Source of the DNA: Leptothermofonsia sichuanensis E412
Lineage (GTDB): Bacteria > Cyanobacteriota > Cyanobacteriia > Leptolyngbyales > Leptolyngbyaceae
Reading direction: 5' to 3'
DNA length: 64,000 bases
Assembly: GCF_019891175.1 (NCBI RefSeq)
Contig: NZ_CP072600.1
Coordinates: 3,472,001 to 3,536,000 of the forward strand
The position numbers were made by a program, and so were the translations under genes. Under the pieces are notes generated by a model. The model was not told where the DNA came from. It ran no database searches and worked only from the letters and a program-made list of their open reading frames with translations. The first letter of the stretch is position 1. The number at the start of each line of letters is the position of its first letter. Positions 36,581 through 46,200 of the stretch are shown here, in pieces.

Positions 36581-36681
36581 AACGCCGGTACAGAAATCGG
36601 ATTTCTTCTACTGGCTACCCAGGTTTTGTTAAATTTCTCACCAGAAATCCGATTTCTTGGAATTCTGAACCGATGCTCTAG
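36577..36681. repeat. 105-bp MITE family B, copy 2
   Basis: Reverse complement of copy 1 with one visible difference. Ends CTAGAACGCCGG and CCGATGCTCTAG. Confidence 0.85.
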
Positions 36682-36737
36682 TAGTCCATCTGGACTTGTT
36701 GCCCCCAAAACATGGCGTTGCGGATTCTGGATGGAAA

Positions 36738-36843
36738 TTAGAACACCGGTACAAAAATCAGATCTCTTCTGCCAGATACCCAGATTTCGTTGAAGTCCTC
36801 ACAAGAAATCCGATTTCCTGGAGTTCTGAACCGAATGCTTTAT
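36738..36843. repeat. MITE family B, diverged copy 3
   Basis: It starts TTAGAACACCGGTACAAAAA and ends TCTGAACCGAATGCTTTA, the same layout as copy 2 with many substitutions. This is an older copy 56 bases from copy 2, in the same orientation. The stretch 36844-37197 shows no further gene. Confidence 0.7.
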
Positions 36844-37197
36844 TCCTCTTCTGTCACTTCTGCTGAAAAAACTTATAACCAACCCTCATTCCAGGCTTTC
36901 AGCCTGAAATGGAGGTTTCGAGGCTCTGTCTCAAGTAAACCTGAAAAGAGCCAGAGCCTCGATTTGCCATTTCCAGGCAGAGCCGTGGAAACGAGGTATT
37001 TTCAGAATTTATCTTCTTAACGCCTGGATTACCATCCCTTAACTCAACCAGGCTAGAGTCGTGGGGGAAATGAGCATTGAAAACCCTGTGTGTAAAGACT
37101 TATAGGTGATATGGCAGTAGTACAACAGGTAACCTGGTAGCTAGGCTGCCCAACGATTACTGCCAGCTTTTCATCTCCGTTACGTTACACCTGCCCT

Positions 37198-39414
37198 ATG
37201 ACTCTGAATCGTAGACATTTTCTCTTGTGGTTAGGGACAACAGTCGGTGCCGTCGCCTGTGGTGGGTTTCCGCAATCAAGACAACCGCCAGCGGGCGATC
37301 GCACCCTTCAACTGGCATTTCAGCCGATTAAATCCCCCATTCCACTACCAACCAGCGGGGTTGCTGTTACCCAACAAATGGCTGACTTCAGTACCTACGA
37401 AGTGCTGGACGACCTGGTACTGCCAGAAGGATATACCTACAGTGTGATTGCCTCCTGGGGCGATCGCGTTGGCACGTCTCGTATTGGTTACAACAATGAC
37501 TACCTTTCTTTTATCGAAACTGGAAAGGGTAAGGGATTGCTGGCAATTAATTTTGAATACATCAGCGCCATCCCCTGGTTGCAGACCTATTCGCAGGTAA
37601 TCGGCAAATCCCTGCCATTTGAAGACGTACAGAAGGCAGTGGAAGCCGCAACAAAGACTGCCAGGGGAGAGCAGCCCCCAGGATTAAATGCCTATGAATT
37701 GGATGATCGAGATCCCCTCAAGGCAAAGGTTGAAATGATTTGCAGGGAGGCACTAATCGACCAGGGCGTAGGGGTGATTTCCATTCAGCAAGCCAGCAAT
37801 GGGGCGTGGAAGCGAACCTATTCTCCCCAGGATCGTCGGATCACAGGCATTTCAGGTTTGACAGACGGGCGTTATCTGAAGTCAACGGGGCCGGCAGTTG
37901 CTGTGTTTCGTAAAACCAGCGGTAAGGGCTACATGGACAAACTGGGAGACAAAATTATTGGCACCTTTCAAAATTGCGCTGGGGGCACCACTCCCTGGGG
38001 AACGGTATTGAGTGCCGAAGAAAACTTCCAGGGGCAGGTGCCGGAACTGGTCTATCCAGATGGCACTTCCTTTCACCCCAAAGAGCGTCCATTTACCATT
38101 ACCACTGAAGAGTTAGGCGGTCTGGGCAATGTTTTTGGGCTGGCAGGGAACAAATATGGCTGGATCGTAGAGTTTGACCCGGCGGACCCGCAAGACAATG
38201 GTACGAAACATACCTGGCTGGGGCGCTACCGCCACGAAGCCGTAGGCATTCGGGTTGTGGAAGGTAAACCGCTGGCATTCTATTCCGGATGCGATCGCCA
38301 GGGCGGGCACCTCTATAAATTTGTTAGCCGGAACACCGTTACCGATGCCAGAGCCAAAACCAACTCTAAACTACTGGCTGAGGGGATGCTCTACGCCGCG
38401 CAATTTAACCCGGATGGCACCGGCAGTTGGATTCCCCTGGCACCCGGCACCCCGGTAAACCCGACACCACCCACTTTCCTCAGCGGAGTCATGTTACCTC
38501 TACCCAAACGTCCGGAGGGCGGCATTTTCAGAGCAGAGGGGGATGAGCAAATCAGGGCATTCAAGCAACAATTTAAGACCCTGGGTGAACTGTATACAGG
38601 CAGTGCTCAGGAAAAACAGGGTGCCATCCTGATCGATGCTCACTATGCCGCAAACGCAGCCGGTGCGACCTGTACTGCCCGTCCCGAAGATACGGTTATC
38701 GCCCCGGATGGCTCTCTGCTGATTGCCTTTACTTCAGGCAGTGTGGGCAAGGAAACCGGCAGCCCCGATCTCCGTATTTTCAAGGGACCCGATGGCAGTT
38801 CTGCCTATGAATTTGGCTGGATCATGCGTCTCCTGGAAGAGGACAATGAACCGGCAGCCCGCTCCTTCCGCTGGGAAATGATTGCCACTGGCGGCGAACC
38901 TGCCAGTGGTGGAGCAGGGTTTGCCAATCCCGATAACCTCGCCCTTGATCCCAAGGGCAATCTCTGGATGGTCACTGATATGTCCTCCAGCAAAATGAAC
39001 CAGGAAGTTCCCCAAAAGCGGGTTGAGCCAAATGGTAAAACCGTGAGCCAGTCCAGTCTGCGGGGGATTTTTGGCAATAACTCCATCTGGTATATGCCAC
39101 TGTCCGGTGAAACAGCCGGCCATCCCTTTCTGTTTGGGATGGGTCCAATGGACTGCGAAACCACTGGACCCTGCTTTACCTCCGATGCCAAAACACTGTT
39201 TCTATCTGTCCAGCATCCAGGGGAGGTCAACGGAGTCAGAAAAGACATGGCTGTAGAAACGCGCCAATTTTCCATCCGCACCACAGACGGTCAGGAGTTT
39301 ATTCAAACTCGTCATGTACCGATTGGGTCCAATTGGCCGACCAAACAACCAAACGATCCACCCAGGCCCTCCGTTGTCGCAGTTTACCGTCAGGACAGGC
39401 AGGCGATCGCATGA
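37198..39414 (+). CDS. PhoX-type (DUF839) alkaline phosphatase
   Basis: A 738-residue protein with a twin-arginine signal (LNRRHFLLWLG), a possible lipobox-like AVACGG, and the PhoX fold: LPEGYTYSVIASWGDRVG, GLLAINFEYISAIPWLQ, CAGGTTPWGTVLSAEENFQG, TWLGRYRHEAVGIRVVEGK, FYSGCDRQGGHLYKFVS, ARPEDTVIAPDGSLLIAFT and FANPDNLALDPKGNLWMVTD. PhoX enzymes hydrolyse phosphate monoesters in the periplasm with Fe and Ca cofactors and are exported folded by Tat. No Pho box is evident to me in the upstream gap. Its stop codon is directly next to the stop of the convergent gene at 39415. Confidence 0.88.
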   Translation: MTLNRRHFLLWLGTTVGAVACGGFPQSRQPPAGDRTLQLAFQPIKSPIPLPTSGVAVTQQMADFSTYEVLDDLVLPEGYTYSVIASWGDRVGTSRIGYNNDYLSFIETGKGKGLLAINFEYISAIPWLQTYSQVIGKSLPFEDVQKAVEAATKTARGEQPPGLNAYELDDRDPLKAKVEMICREALIDQGVGVISIQQASNGAWKRTYSPQDRRITGISGLTDGRYLKSTGPAVAVFRKTSGKGYMDKLGDKIIGTFQNCAGGTTPWGTVLSAEENFQGQVPELVYPDGTSFHPKERPFTITTEELGGLGNVFGLAGNKYGWIVEFDPADPQDNGTKHTWLGRYRHEAVGIRVVEGKPLAFYSGCDRQGGHLYKFVSRNTVTDARAKTNSKLLAEGMLYAAQFNPDGTGSWIPLAPGTPVNPTPPTFLSGVMLPLPKRPEGGIFRAEGDEQIRAFKQQFKTLGELYTGSAQEKQGAILIDAHYAANAAGATCTARPEDTVIAPDGSLLIAFTSGSVGKETGSPDLRIFKGPDGSSAYEFGWIMRLLEEDNEPAARSFRWEMIATGGEPASGGAGFANPDNLALDPKGNLWMVTDMSSSKMNQEVPQKRVEPNGKTVSQSSLRGIFGNNSIWYMPLSGETAGHPFLFGMGPMDCETTGPCFTSDAKTLFLSVQHPGEVNGVRKDMAVETRQFSIRTTDGQEFIQTRHVPIGSNWPTKQPNDPPRPSVVAVYRQDRQAIA

Positions 39415-40011
39415 TCATCGCCGATAAAACTCGACAACGTGTTGTTTGATCTTGACATCATAGTTGTCGAAAAAGTCATGACCCAGAAGACCGATATCGG
39501 TCTTGTCTGCGATCGCCACCTGAATATTTTTGACCTCCGCTCCATTAACGGACATGGAGCGAACCTGGGCCAGGGGCATGACCACCACCCGACCATCTGC
39601 CATTTCAAATTCACCGGCACCCGTAATCGGGAGCTTTAAGGTACTTGCCATTCTGCGGGTGATTAAAGTGCCATCTGCCCCTGTATCAACAATCATTTCA
39701 AATGTCTGATGATTGTTAAACGTGACATCAATCACAGGAGTTTTACCCATCCGATATTTAATCTTCGCCTGAAACATATTGCCGGGAACTGGGGCAGGCG
39801 TGCTCCGGGGGGCAGGAGGGTTGCTGCGTGCCGGAGAAGTCGCACCGCATAGCCTGTCCAGACTCATCACCCGCCCTGAAGAGGTGACCATATAGCAGCT
39901 ATCACTCTGGGCAGAGGCTTGTAAGGTTTGCATTAAAACCGTCGCCCCCGGTGCGATCGCCATCAATGTGAACCCAACAACTGACAGCACCCGAATGGAA
40001 TTTGTTTTCAC
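39415..40011 (-). CDS. exported retropepsin-like aspartic protease
   Basis: About 198 residues. A signal-type hydrophobic stretch (VLSVVGFTLMAIAPGATVLM) is followed by a Cys-containing segment (SDSCYMVTSSGRVMSLDRLC) and a Pro-rich linker. The clan AA aspartic protease domain carries the catalytic FEMIVDTGADGTLITRRMA (DTGA), the flap-like GAGEFEMADGRVVVMP and IGLLGHDFFDNYDV. One DTG per chain implies a homodimer. I start at GTG 40011, preceded by GGGGG at 8-12 bases; the ATG at 40044 lies inside the MITE at 40030 and is unlikely. Substrate unknown. Confidence 0.82.
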   Translation of the reverse strand: MKTNSIRVLSVVGFTLMAIAPGATVLMQTLQASAQSDSCYMVTSSGRVMSLDRLCGATSPARSNPPAPRSTPAPVPGNMFQAKIKYRMGKTPVIDVTFNNHQTFEMIVDTGADGTLITRRMASTLKLPITGAGEFEMADGRVVVMPLAQVRSMSVNGAEVKNIQVAIADKTDIGLLGHDFFDNYDVKIKQHVVEFYRR

Positions 40012-40029
40012 GTTGTTTCCCCCTGGATT

Positions 40030-40125
40030 TATAGCGTTTCTCAATTGAGTGAGGTATGGGAGCGTGAAGTACAGTGAGGGTAATCCGCCCCCTCACTGTA
40101 CCTCACACCCCTGAAAAGGGCTATC
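40030..40125. repeat. MITE family A, copy 2 (diverged)
   Basis: TATAGCGTTTCTCAATTGAG and CCCTGAAAAGGGCTAT ends, with inner GTGAAGTACAGTGAGGG and CCCTCACTGTACCTCAC. It carries the promoter-proximal side of the retropepsin gene. Confidence 0.8.
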
Positions 40126-40699
40126 ACAGTTGTCTGATCGAACCACAACCAATTCAGTTCTATTGTCGGAAATCTGATTGTTTTTTTGACCACCTCTGAT
40201 AAGCATTTACTGAATCTTGTTTTGCAGGACGAAAGATTGCCCACAAAGCTCAAATAGTGCGAAGCTCTGGCCTAGACGATACCGTAATTTCACGAACTCC
40301 CGAAAGCAATAAAAAGCGTAAAACCAGGCACTGAATTTGGGCTACTTTTATGAATGAGCATGCTCTATAAGCGTCACACTGGTGATTGACAAAGGGGGCA
40401 ATGTTTACAAATTTCTGCGTAGCTTTTGAATGACTGAAATGGATTGCTCTGGATAGATACGAAAAATTACTGATATCAATATTTGACGGTTTAAGTACCA
40501 CGTATTCATTTTCTATTGAACTATTTAAGTACCACTGGAAAGATTATTAAATTACGAGCAATAAGCTCCAAATCTGCCTGTATATCTACGATCCAGTCAT
40601 TCTTTCGACCTACTTATATACGAGTCAAGGTTCCCAAATAGACAAAGACTTTACCAAAAGTTTACAAACTAAAGATTATCAAAATTCTCAACAGTTCTT
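40126..40699. other. intergenic, no gene seen
   Basis: AT-rich DNA without a frame that looks coded. It could hold the promoter of the transcript starting ahead of the structured leader at 40700. Confidence 0.5.
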
Positions 40700-40830
40700 C
40701 TCCGGATGCCCGTTGCACAGCCCGTAAAGCTGTGAAGACGGAAAGCATTCCAGATTGCAGAGTAGCCGCTGAGCAGCACTTCGCCTTTCCCAGGGGTGTC
40801 TGACTCGGTACTGGGAGGGTGCTTTTGCGA
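40700..40830 (+). promoter_or_regulatory. structured leader upstream of the glycosyltransferase gene, class unknown
   Basis: Nested stems can be drawn: GGATG (40704-40708) with CATTCC (40746-40751), CCGT (40710-40713) with ACGG (40738-40741), and CACAGC (40716-40721) with GCTGTG (40729-40734). This gives a coaxial three-part stem with purine-rich joints (AAG, AAAG). A second stem, CCCAG (40789-40793) with CTGGG (40811-40815), follows. It ends 50 bases before the gene. Such purine joints recall riboswitch aptamers, c-di-GMP-I included, but the conserved bases of that class are not convincingly present. Confidence 0.35.
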
Positions 40831-40880
40831 ACCGGAATACTTTCTGAACAATATCACAGCAAAGGTTCAAGGAGTTTGCG

Positions 40881-42245
40881 ATGGTGAAGAAATCCACACC
40901 GAAAACGCTGGATTTAACTGAATCAGGGTCTTCACCGACAAACTATCAAACAGTTCAACCCTTACCGGAAAAGGTTTTCCGGCTTTCTATCTTCACGCAG
41001 TTCTACCCACCTGACTTTGCTGCCACCGGACAACTGATTGAAGAACTGGCAAATCACCTCAAACATCAGGGGATGCGGGTGAAAGTCTTCACTGGACAGC
41101 CAGGCTATGCGTTTAGTAAAGCATCAGCTCCGGTTAACGAAGCGTCTGGGTTGCTGCATATCCAGCGATCGCGCACGGCCAGACTTTTTCCCAGTCAAAT
41201 TCGGGGAAAAGCCATCAATGGACTCATGTTTGCCCTTCGCTCTGCCTTACACCTGCTAAAACCAAAAAACCACGGGGATGTCTTGCTGCTGACCACAGCC
41301 CCCCCTTTCCTGCCGATTTTGGGCTACCTTGCTCACCTCCTCTTTGGTGTTCCCTACATCTGTCTACTATATGACCTGTATCCCGATGTAGCCGTTGGGC
41401 TAAATGTGATTTCGGACAATCACTGGATAACGAAAACCTGGGATTTCATCAATCGTTGTGTCTGGAAAAAAGCAGAAGGCATAATTGTATTAAGTGCCTC
41501 CATGCGGGAACGAATTGTGGCAAAGTGCCCGGAAGTGGCTGACAAAATTTCGGTCATTCATAGTTGGGCAAACCCCAACTGGATCGTGCCGATGCCAAAG
41601 GAGCGCAACTGGTTTGCCCTGAAGCACCACCTGGTTGACCCATTTACTGTCCTTTATTCTGGCAATATGGGTCGTTGCCATGACATTGACACGATCCTGG
41701 AAGCAGCGGTTGAACTTCGTGATCAACCCATCCAGTTTGTGTTCATTGGCAATGGTGCAAAACGTCAGTGGTGCATTGACAAAGTCAAACGTCTGGGGTT
41801 AAGTAATTGCCTGTTTCTTCCCTATCAGGACAAAGCAACTCTGCCCTATTCTTTGACAGCCTGTGATTTGTCTCTGGTCAGCATCAGCCCTGGGATGGAA
41901 GGATTAGTTGCTCCCAGCAAGCTCTACCCGGCACTTGCTGCCGGACGACCGATCGCAGCCATCTGTGAACCCCATTCCTATCTGCGTCAACTGATTGACG
42001 ACGCCAGATGTGGGGCTGTTTTCGATAACGGAGACGGACAGGGACTGGCTGAATTTATTCACCGCCTTGCCACCAACCCTGACCTGACGGAGCAGTTAGG
42101 CAGTGCCGGTCGTCGTTATCTGGAGGCTCACTTTACCCCTGAAGTCATTTCCAGACAATATTCTGTGGTCTTGCGACGGGCAGCCATGAAGCGAGAAGTG
42201 ATTGCTCTGCCCGCTCAGCCTTCCGTTAACAGACCGCTCTCTTAA
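40881..42245 (+). CDS. glycosyltransferase family 4 (WbuB-like)
   Basis: A 454-residue GT-B glycosyltransferase. The N-terminal acceptor domain opens LSIFTQFYPPDFAATGQLIE with LANHLKHQGMRVKVFTGQPG. The nucleotide-sugar domain shows FTVLYSGNMGRCHDIDTILE, FVFIGNGAKR and SPGMEGLVAPSKLYPALAAG (ExxxxPSK, the donor site of family 4). It transfers a sugar to a lipid- or polysaccharide-linked acceptor at the inner membrane; a single hydrophobic helix (LPILGYLAHLLFGVPYICLL) may attach it. It is likely involved in exopolysaccharide or O-antigen formation. AAGGAG is just upstream of the ATG. It stands alone with a structured leader. Confidence 0.88.
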   Translation: MVKKSTPKTLDLTESGSSPTNYQTVQPLPEKVFRLSIFTQFYPPDFAATGQLIEELANHLKHQGMRVKVFTGQPGYAFSKASAPVNEASGLLHIQRSRTARLFPSQIRGKAINGLMFALRSALHLLKPKNHGDVLLLTTAPPFLPILGYLAHLLFGVPYICLLYDLYPDVAVGLNVISDNHWITKTWDFINRCVWKKAEGIIVLSASMRERIVAKCPEVADKISVIHSWANPNWIVPMPKERNWFALKHHLVDPFTVLYSGNMGRCHDIDTILEAAVELRDQPIQFVFIGNGAKRQWCIDKVKRLGLSNCLFLPYQDKATLPYSLTACDLSLVSISPGMEGLVAPSKLYPALAAGRPIAAICEPHSYLRQLIDDARCGAVFDNGDGQGLAEFIHRLATNPDLTEQLGSAGRRYLEAHFTPEVISRQYSVVLRRAAMKREVIALPAQPSVNRPLS

Positions 42246-42405
42246 AAGCTCACAAATTTCGGAACGTGAATCAGCAAATCCTTGAATAGAGATGGGTAGC
42301 ACAGCCTGCCCATCCTTTTTTCTTTACAGAGATGGTCATCAAAGCCAGCACGAGTTAGAAGGGTGGATTCAATAAACCGAAAACCTTAATGTTCTACAGT
42401 GTTCT

Positions 42406-42455
42406 ACCACAGAGGGCACGGAGGGATGGCTCTGTGTTCTCTGTGCCTCTGTGGT
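42406..42455. repeat. CCACAGAGGGCAC/GTGCCTCTGTGG hairpin repeat
   Basis: ACCACAGAGGGCACGGAGGG and CTCTGTGTTCTCTGTGCC with TCTGTGGT form an inverted repeat, 160 bases before the next gene. The gap 42246-42614 holds nothing else I can support. Confidence 0.65.
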
Positions 42456-42614
42456 GAAAAAGTCCAGCCAGCTCAAGCCCCGTTCCTGGCCTCCTTCCTA
42501 CCCTGCACCCCATCCCCTCAATCCTGCCTCCTGTTATTAAGATCTACCCTGACGGGTTTGCCGATCGCCCTACCGAACGCTTATTCTGACAAGCATAGTC
42601 ACAGAGGACAAGCC

Positions 42615-43955
42615 GTGGATGCAATCCTAAACCGGGTAAGGGAGTTGAAGCAATCGCTCATTGACTTTGTCCTGGATGCCGAAGGGGAACTGGCAGTTGC
42701 ATTGGAAACTTTTTCGGCAGAGCAGTTGGCAAAGTTGCCCCAGCAGGGAACTCAGTCACAAAATCTGGTTATTGATCGCTTTCTCACCGAAGGAAAAGCA
42801 AGCGGTAAATCACCGATTGAGTGGTATATCGAAAGCCATGCAAAGGAGTTGTCAAAGAGCGATCGCACTCTGTTGCAAAGCTGGCATCGCACGTTTATCG
42901 GGTTGTTCGCCGTTCAGCAAATTTTGCCCGATGGATTTGAGGTAATGAACTGGCTGACCGCAAAGCTCTATACGGTTAAACCCAGTGATCCTGCTAATGT
43001 CAGGGAACTGGAACGGGCAAAACCGGGTGAAATTATTCAGGGGCGAATTGCTCCTGTGACAGCAGAGTACTGGACCTTTTCCGGTCCCCTCAGCCTGATG
43101 GGAAATCTGGGCAAACCCAAGCTGGCAGTGGCGATCGGCAACTTTAAGGACCAGTACAAGCCCTTTCTCTACAGCGACGCTCCTGACCTGCTGGAGGAAG
43201 CCTGGAAGTCGGTAGAACACTATCATCAGGACTTTCTCGACTTCTTTGAAACCGACGAGATCACCATGTCCGGCTACCAGCTTGGCAAGAAGATCGCTGA
43301 ATTCCAGGAGGTGCTGACTAAAAAGCAACTGGAACGAGCTGGCATCGACGACTCTAAATCCATGGCTGACCTGGCTGCCGAAGCTGGCATGGAGGATGGG
43401 GACATTGAGGAAATGGCTGAGTCAATGGGGGTGGACAGCAAGACCCTCTCCACTACCCTCAAGAGCAAGGAGTCCGTGACCAAAATGGTGGCACCCAAAG
43501 TGGAGTTACCCCCAGACTTAAAGAAAGCAGAAAGCGTCACTGTCCTTGCCCACCCTCGCTGGGGACAAATGATTTTGCCAACCTACACCCAGTTCAGAAC
43601 CCTCCTGGAAACCGAAGACTGGCAGAGTGTGAAGGGAGCGGAAAATCTGGTCCGTAAGTACCTGGAAGACCCTGCCATCAATGCATTTGTCTGGCGGAGA
43701 CTGGTGGCAGACTATTCCACCCAGCTAGAGACGATCTTGCAAACGGTGTTGAGCCGTCCAGACCTGAGCCTGCCTCAGGATCTGGACACCCTCTTGCAGG
43801 AATACAACAAACCACTGGAGCCAGAACTGCCAGAGATTGCGAGTGTTCCAGTCCATCTCCATGATCTGTTTCAGGAAGCTCTGGCAGAAGTGAACAAGTC
43901 AAAATCCAAAACTAAGAGCGGTCAGAAGCCTACAAAAGGGTTCCAGACGTTGTAG
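42615..43955 (+). CDS. conserved-looking cytosolic protein of unknown function
   Basis: A 446-residue protein starting at GTG 42615 (VDAILNRVRELK), with AGAGGA 8 bases upstream; in-frame codons further upstream are repeat DNA. The first 200 residues are helical with conserved-looking blocks (IEWYIESHAKELSKSDRTLL, FVWRRLVADYS). A central Asp/Glu/Met-rich segment follows (AGMEDGDIEEMAESMGVDS). A compact part HPRWGQMILPTYTQFRTLLE and a Lys/Ser-rich tail end it. There is no signal or membrane segment. I do not recognise the family with confidence. The IS630 copy 2 begins 15 bases after its stop, so it escaped disruption narrowly. Confidence 0.7.
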   Translation: MDAILNRVRELKQSLIDFVLDAEGELAVALETFSAEQLAKLPQQGTQSQNLVIDRFLTEGKASGKSPIEWYIESHAKELSKSDRTLLQSWHRTFIGLFAVQQILPDGFEVMNWLTAKLYTVKPSDPANVRELERAKPGEIIQGRIAPVTAEYWTFSGPLSLMGNLGKPKLAVAIGNFKDQYKPFLYSDAPDLLEEAWKSVEHYHQDFLDFFETDEITMSGYQLGKKIAEFQEVLTKKQLERAGIDDSKSMADLAAEAGMEDGDIEEMAESMGVDSKTLSTTLKSKESVTKMVAPKVELPPDLKKAESVTVLAHPRWGQMILPTYTQFRTLLETEDWQSVKGAENLVRKYLEDPAINAFVWRRLVADYSTQLETILQTVLSRPDLSLPQDLDTLLQEYNKPLEPELPEIASVPVHLHDLFQEALAEVNKSKSKTKSGQKPTKGFQTL

Positions 43956-43970
43956 GAGAAAGTAGGAATA

Positions 43971-45115
43971 CCGATTTAAATTGGATATAGGGCAAATAGA
44001 GTAGACTGAGAGGGTAGTTTAGATTCCCTCTGCAATGGCTGGAGTCACCTCGGTTAAAGTCAAAGAAAGTCTCGATGAGCTAGTCCAACAATTGCAACAA
44101 GTGGAAACACCAAAGGACAAGGAACGCCTGCAAGTGCTGTACTGGCTCAAACAGGAAAAGCCACCCAGCATTGGTGCGATTGCCAAAGCGATCGGGAAAC
44201 ATCGCAATACAGTAGGGAGATGGTTATTGCAGTATCGGGAAGGTGGGGTGAGTGCCATGCTGGAACGTAAAGTGTCGTCTGGCGGTGTCCGCAAGATTCC
44301 ACAATGGGCGGAAGAGGCACTGGCTAAGCGATTAAAGAACTCGGAACATGGATTTGCCAGTTATGGAGCTGTGCAACAGTGGTTAGCGGAGGAGTTGGGT
44401 GTCGAAGCGGAGTATCATGCGGTATACCAAATGACGCGCTATCGCCTCCAAGCGAAGCTGAAAGTGGCTCGTCCGCAAAATATCAAGCAGGATTGTGAAC
44501 GGCGCGAATCATTTAAAAAAACCTTGCAGATGACCTGGAGTTGTTGAGCCAGTATGCTCGGCAAGTCATCCAGGAGGAGCGTCCTATCCGTTATTTTGCT
44601 CAGGATGAAAGTCGCTTTGGACTCAAAACCCTGATTGGGCGCTTGATTACTGCTTGTGGTATCAAACCGATTGGGCAATGGCTATGGTTGTTCAAAGCGT
44701 TTTGGCTCTATGGGGCCGTCGAACCAGCAACCGGAGAGTCGTTTTTCTTGCAATTCTCCCATGTGGATACTGCTTGCTATCAAGCGTTCCTCGAGGAGTT
44801 CTCCAAAGCCTACCCCGATAGTCTCAACATTCTACAAGTGGATAACGGGCGTTTTCACAGCAGTAAAGATTTAGTGGTGCCAGAGAATGTGATTTTATTG
44901 TTTCAACCTGCTTACTGCCCAGAGTTAAATCCGATTGAAAGGTTGTGGGAATACCTCAAGGCAGATTTGAAGTGGGCTTCGTTCAAAACGCTAGAGCAAC
45001 TCCAAGCGAAGGTCGATCAACTCCTGGCTCAATTGACTCCAGAAGTTATTGCTTCGATCACAGGATATTCCTTCATCCTGAATGCCCTATCTGCCCTGAA
45101 CCCCATTTAAATTGG
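43971..45115 (+). mobile_element. IS630/Tc1-mariner-type insertion sequence, copy 2
   Basis: A 1145-bp element with TA on both sides (43969-43970 and 45116-45117) and the same ends as copy 1 at 14508. The two appear identical along their length, so movement was recent. Here it lies in intergenic DNA. A GTGTCCGCC/TTTGGCGTT tandem repeat follows at 45124-45200. Confidence 0.93.
44035..45110 (+). CDS. IS630-family transposase, copy 2
   Basis: Both frames (44035-44547 and the continuation to 45110) encode the same proteins as copy 1, with the A7 slippage run at 44515-44521 and the same DDE residues. Apparently functional. Confidence 0.88.
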
Positions 45116-45222
45116 TAGAAAAAAGGTGTCCGCCTTTGGCGTTCCCAGGGTGGAGTGAGGCGTGAGGGGTGTTCGCCTCTGGCGTTTCCGCAGTGTGGGG
45201 TGAGGGGTAGGACGTGCGCATC

Positions 45223-46101
45223 TCACCGCTGCCATTCTCTATACTGCTGTCTGGCGAGTTGGCGGCGGCGCTTTGCTTCGGTCAGGTCTGCAAAGCAATG
45301 GGGGCAGGAGATACCTGCTTCATAGTAGGGCGAGTTTTTATTTTGCTCAGAAATGGGATGACCACAACTCTGGCACATCTCGTGGGTTCCAGCCTCCAGC
45401 CCGTGGCTGACGGCAACGCGCTGGTCGAATACAAAACATTCTCCCTGCCAGAGGCTCTCCGCAGGAGGAATTTCTTCCAGGTACTTGAGAATGCCACCTT
45501 TGAGATGGTAAACCTCCTGAAATCCCTGTGCCAGGAGCAAGGCGGAGGCTTTCTCACAGCGAATGCCTCCGGTACAAAACATGGCGATCTTTTTATGTTT
45601 TGTTGGGTCCAGGTGATGACGGACATATTCTGGAAACTGACGAAATGACCCGGTTTTGGGGTTTTGCGCTCCTTTGAAGGTGCCAATGCTTACTTCATAG
45701 TCATTACGGGTGTCAATGGTGAGCACATCCGGGTCCGAGATCAGCGCATTCCAGTCCTGGGGACTGACATAGGTGCCGACTTGCTGACTGGGATCAATGG
45801 CCGGCATACCCAGAGTCACAATTTCCCGTTTCAGGCGCACTTTGATTCGGTCGAAGGGAAAGGTTTCAGCCGTAGATTCTCGATGCTCCAGGTCCGCCAG
45901 TCTTGGATCGGCACGCAAAAAAGTAAGGACAGCATCAACAGCTTCCCGGGAACCAGCGATCGCACCATTAATCCCTTCTGCGGCTAACAAGATCGTTCCT
46001 TTAATGCCTGCCTGACTACAGCAAGCCAGCAGAGGGGCCTGTTTTTCGGCAAAGTCCTGTAATTTAACAAATTTGTAAAACGTAGCAACAATAAGGGGCA
46101 T
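45223..46101 (-). CDS. trhO: tRNA uridine(34) hydroxylase (rhodanese family)
   Basis: A 292-residue YceA/TrhO protein. An N-terminal acylphosphatase-like domain ([20 protein letters not shown]) precedes a rhodanese domain with the active-site loop [21 protein letters not shown]-terminal part has two CxxC pairs ([17 protein letters not shown]), as in the longer TrhO proteins. It adds oxygen to uridine 34 of tRNA anticodons to give 5-hydroxyuridine, using prephenate-independent O2 chemistry. The [20 protein letters not shown] segment is typical of the family. No operon partners. Confidence 0.94.
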   Translation of the reverse strand: MPLIVATFYKFVKLQDFAEKQAPLLACCSQAGIKGTILLAAEGINGAIAGSREAVDAVLTFLRADPRLADLEHRESTAETFPFDRIKVRLKREIVTLGMPAIDPSQQVGTYVSPQDWNALISDPDVLTIDTRNDYEVSIGTFKGAQNPKTGSFRQFPEYVRHHLDPTKHKKIAMFCTGGIRCEKASALLLAQGFQEVYHLKGGILKYLEEIPPAESLWQGECFVFDQRVAVSHGLEAGTHEMCQSCGHPISEQNKNSPYYEAGISCPHCFADLTEAKRRRQLARQQYREWQR

Positions 46102-46200
46102 TTTCAGGGACAGGGACAGGTGTGGGGTGTGAAGGGTGAGGTGTGGAGTATCCGTGCTTTTGCATCAGCAACCGCCTGATTGGACCAACTCCCAATCAGC

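Noticed and set aside
40700-40830. c-di-GMP-I (GEMM) riboswitch
   Set aside because: GACGGAAAGC is close to the GACGCAAAGC box, but the GGCAAACC part and the pairing scheme do not match, so I list only an unnamed structured leader.
42399-42614. ATG start at 42399 for the unknown protein at 42615
   Set aside because: The first 72 codons lie in repeat DNA with low-complexity translation; the GTG at 42615 has a good ribosome site.
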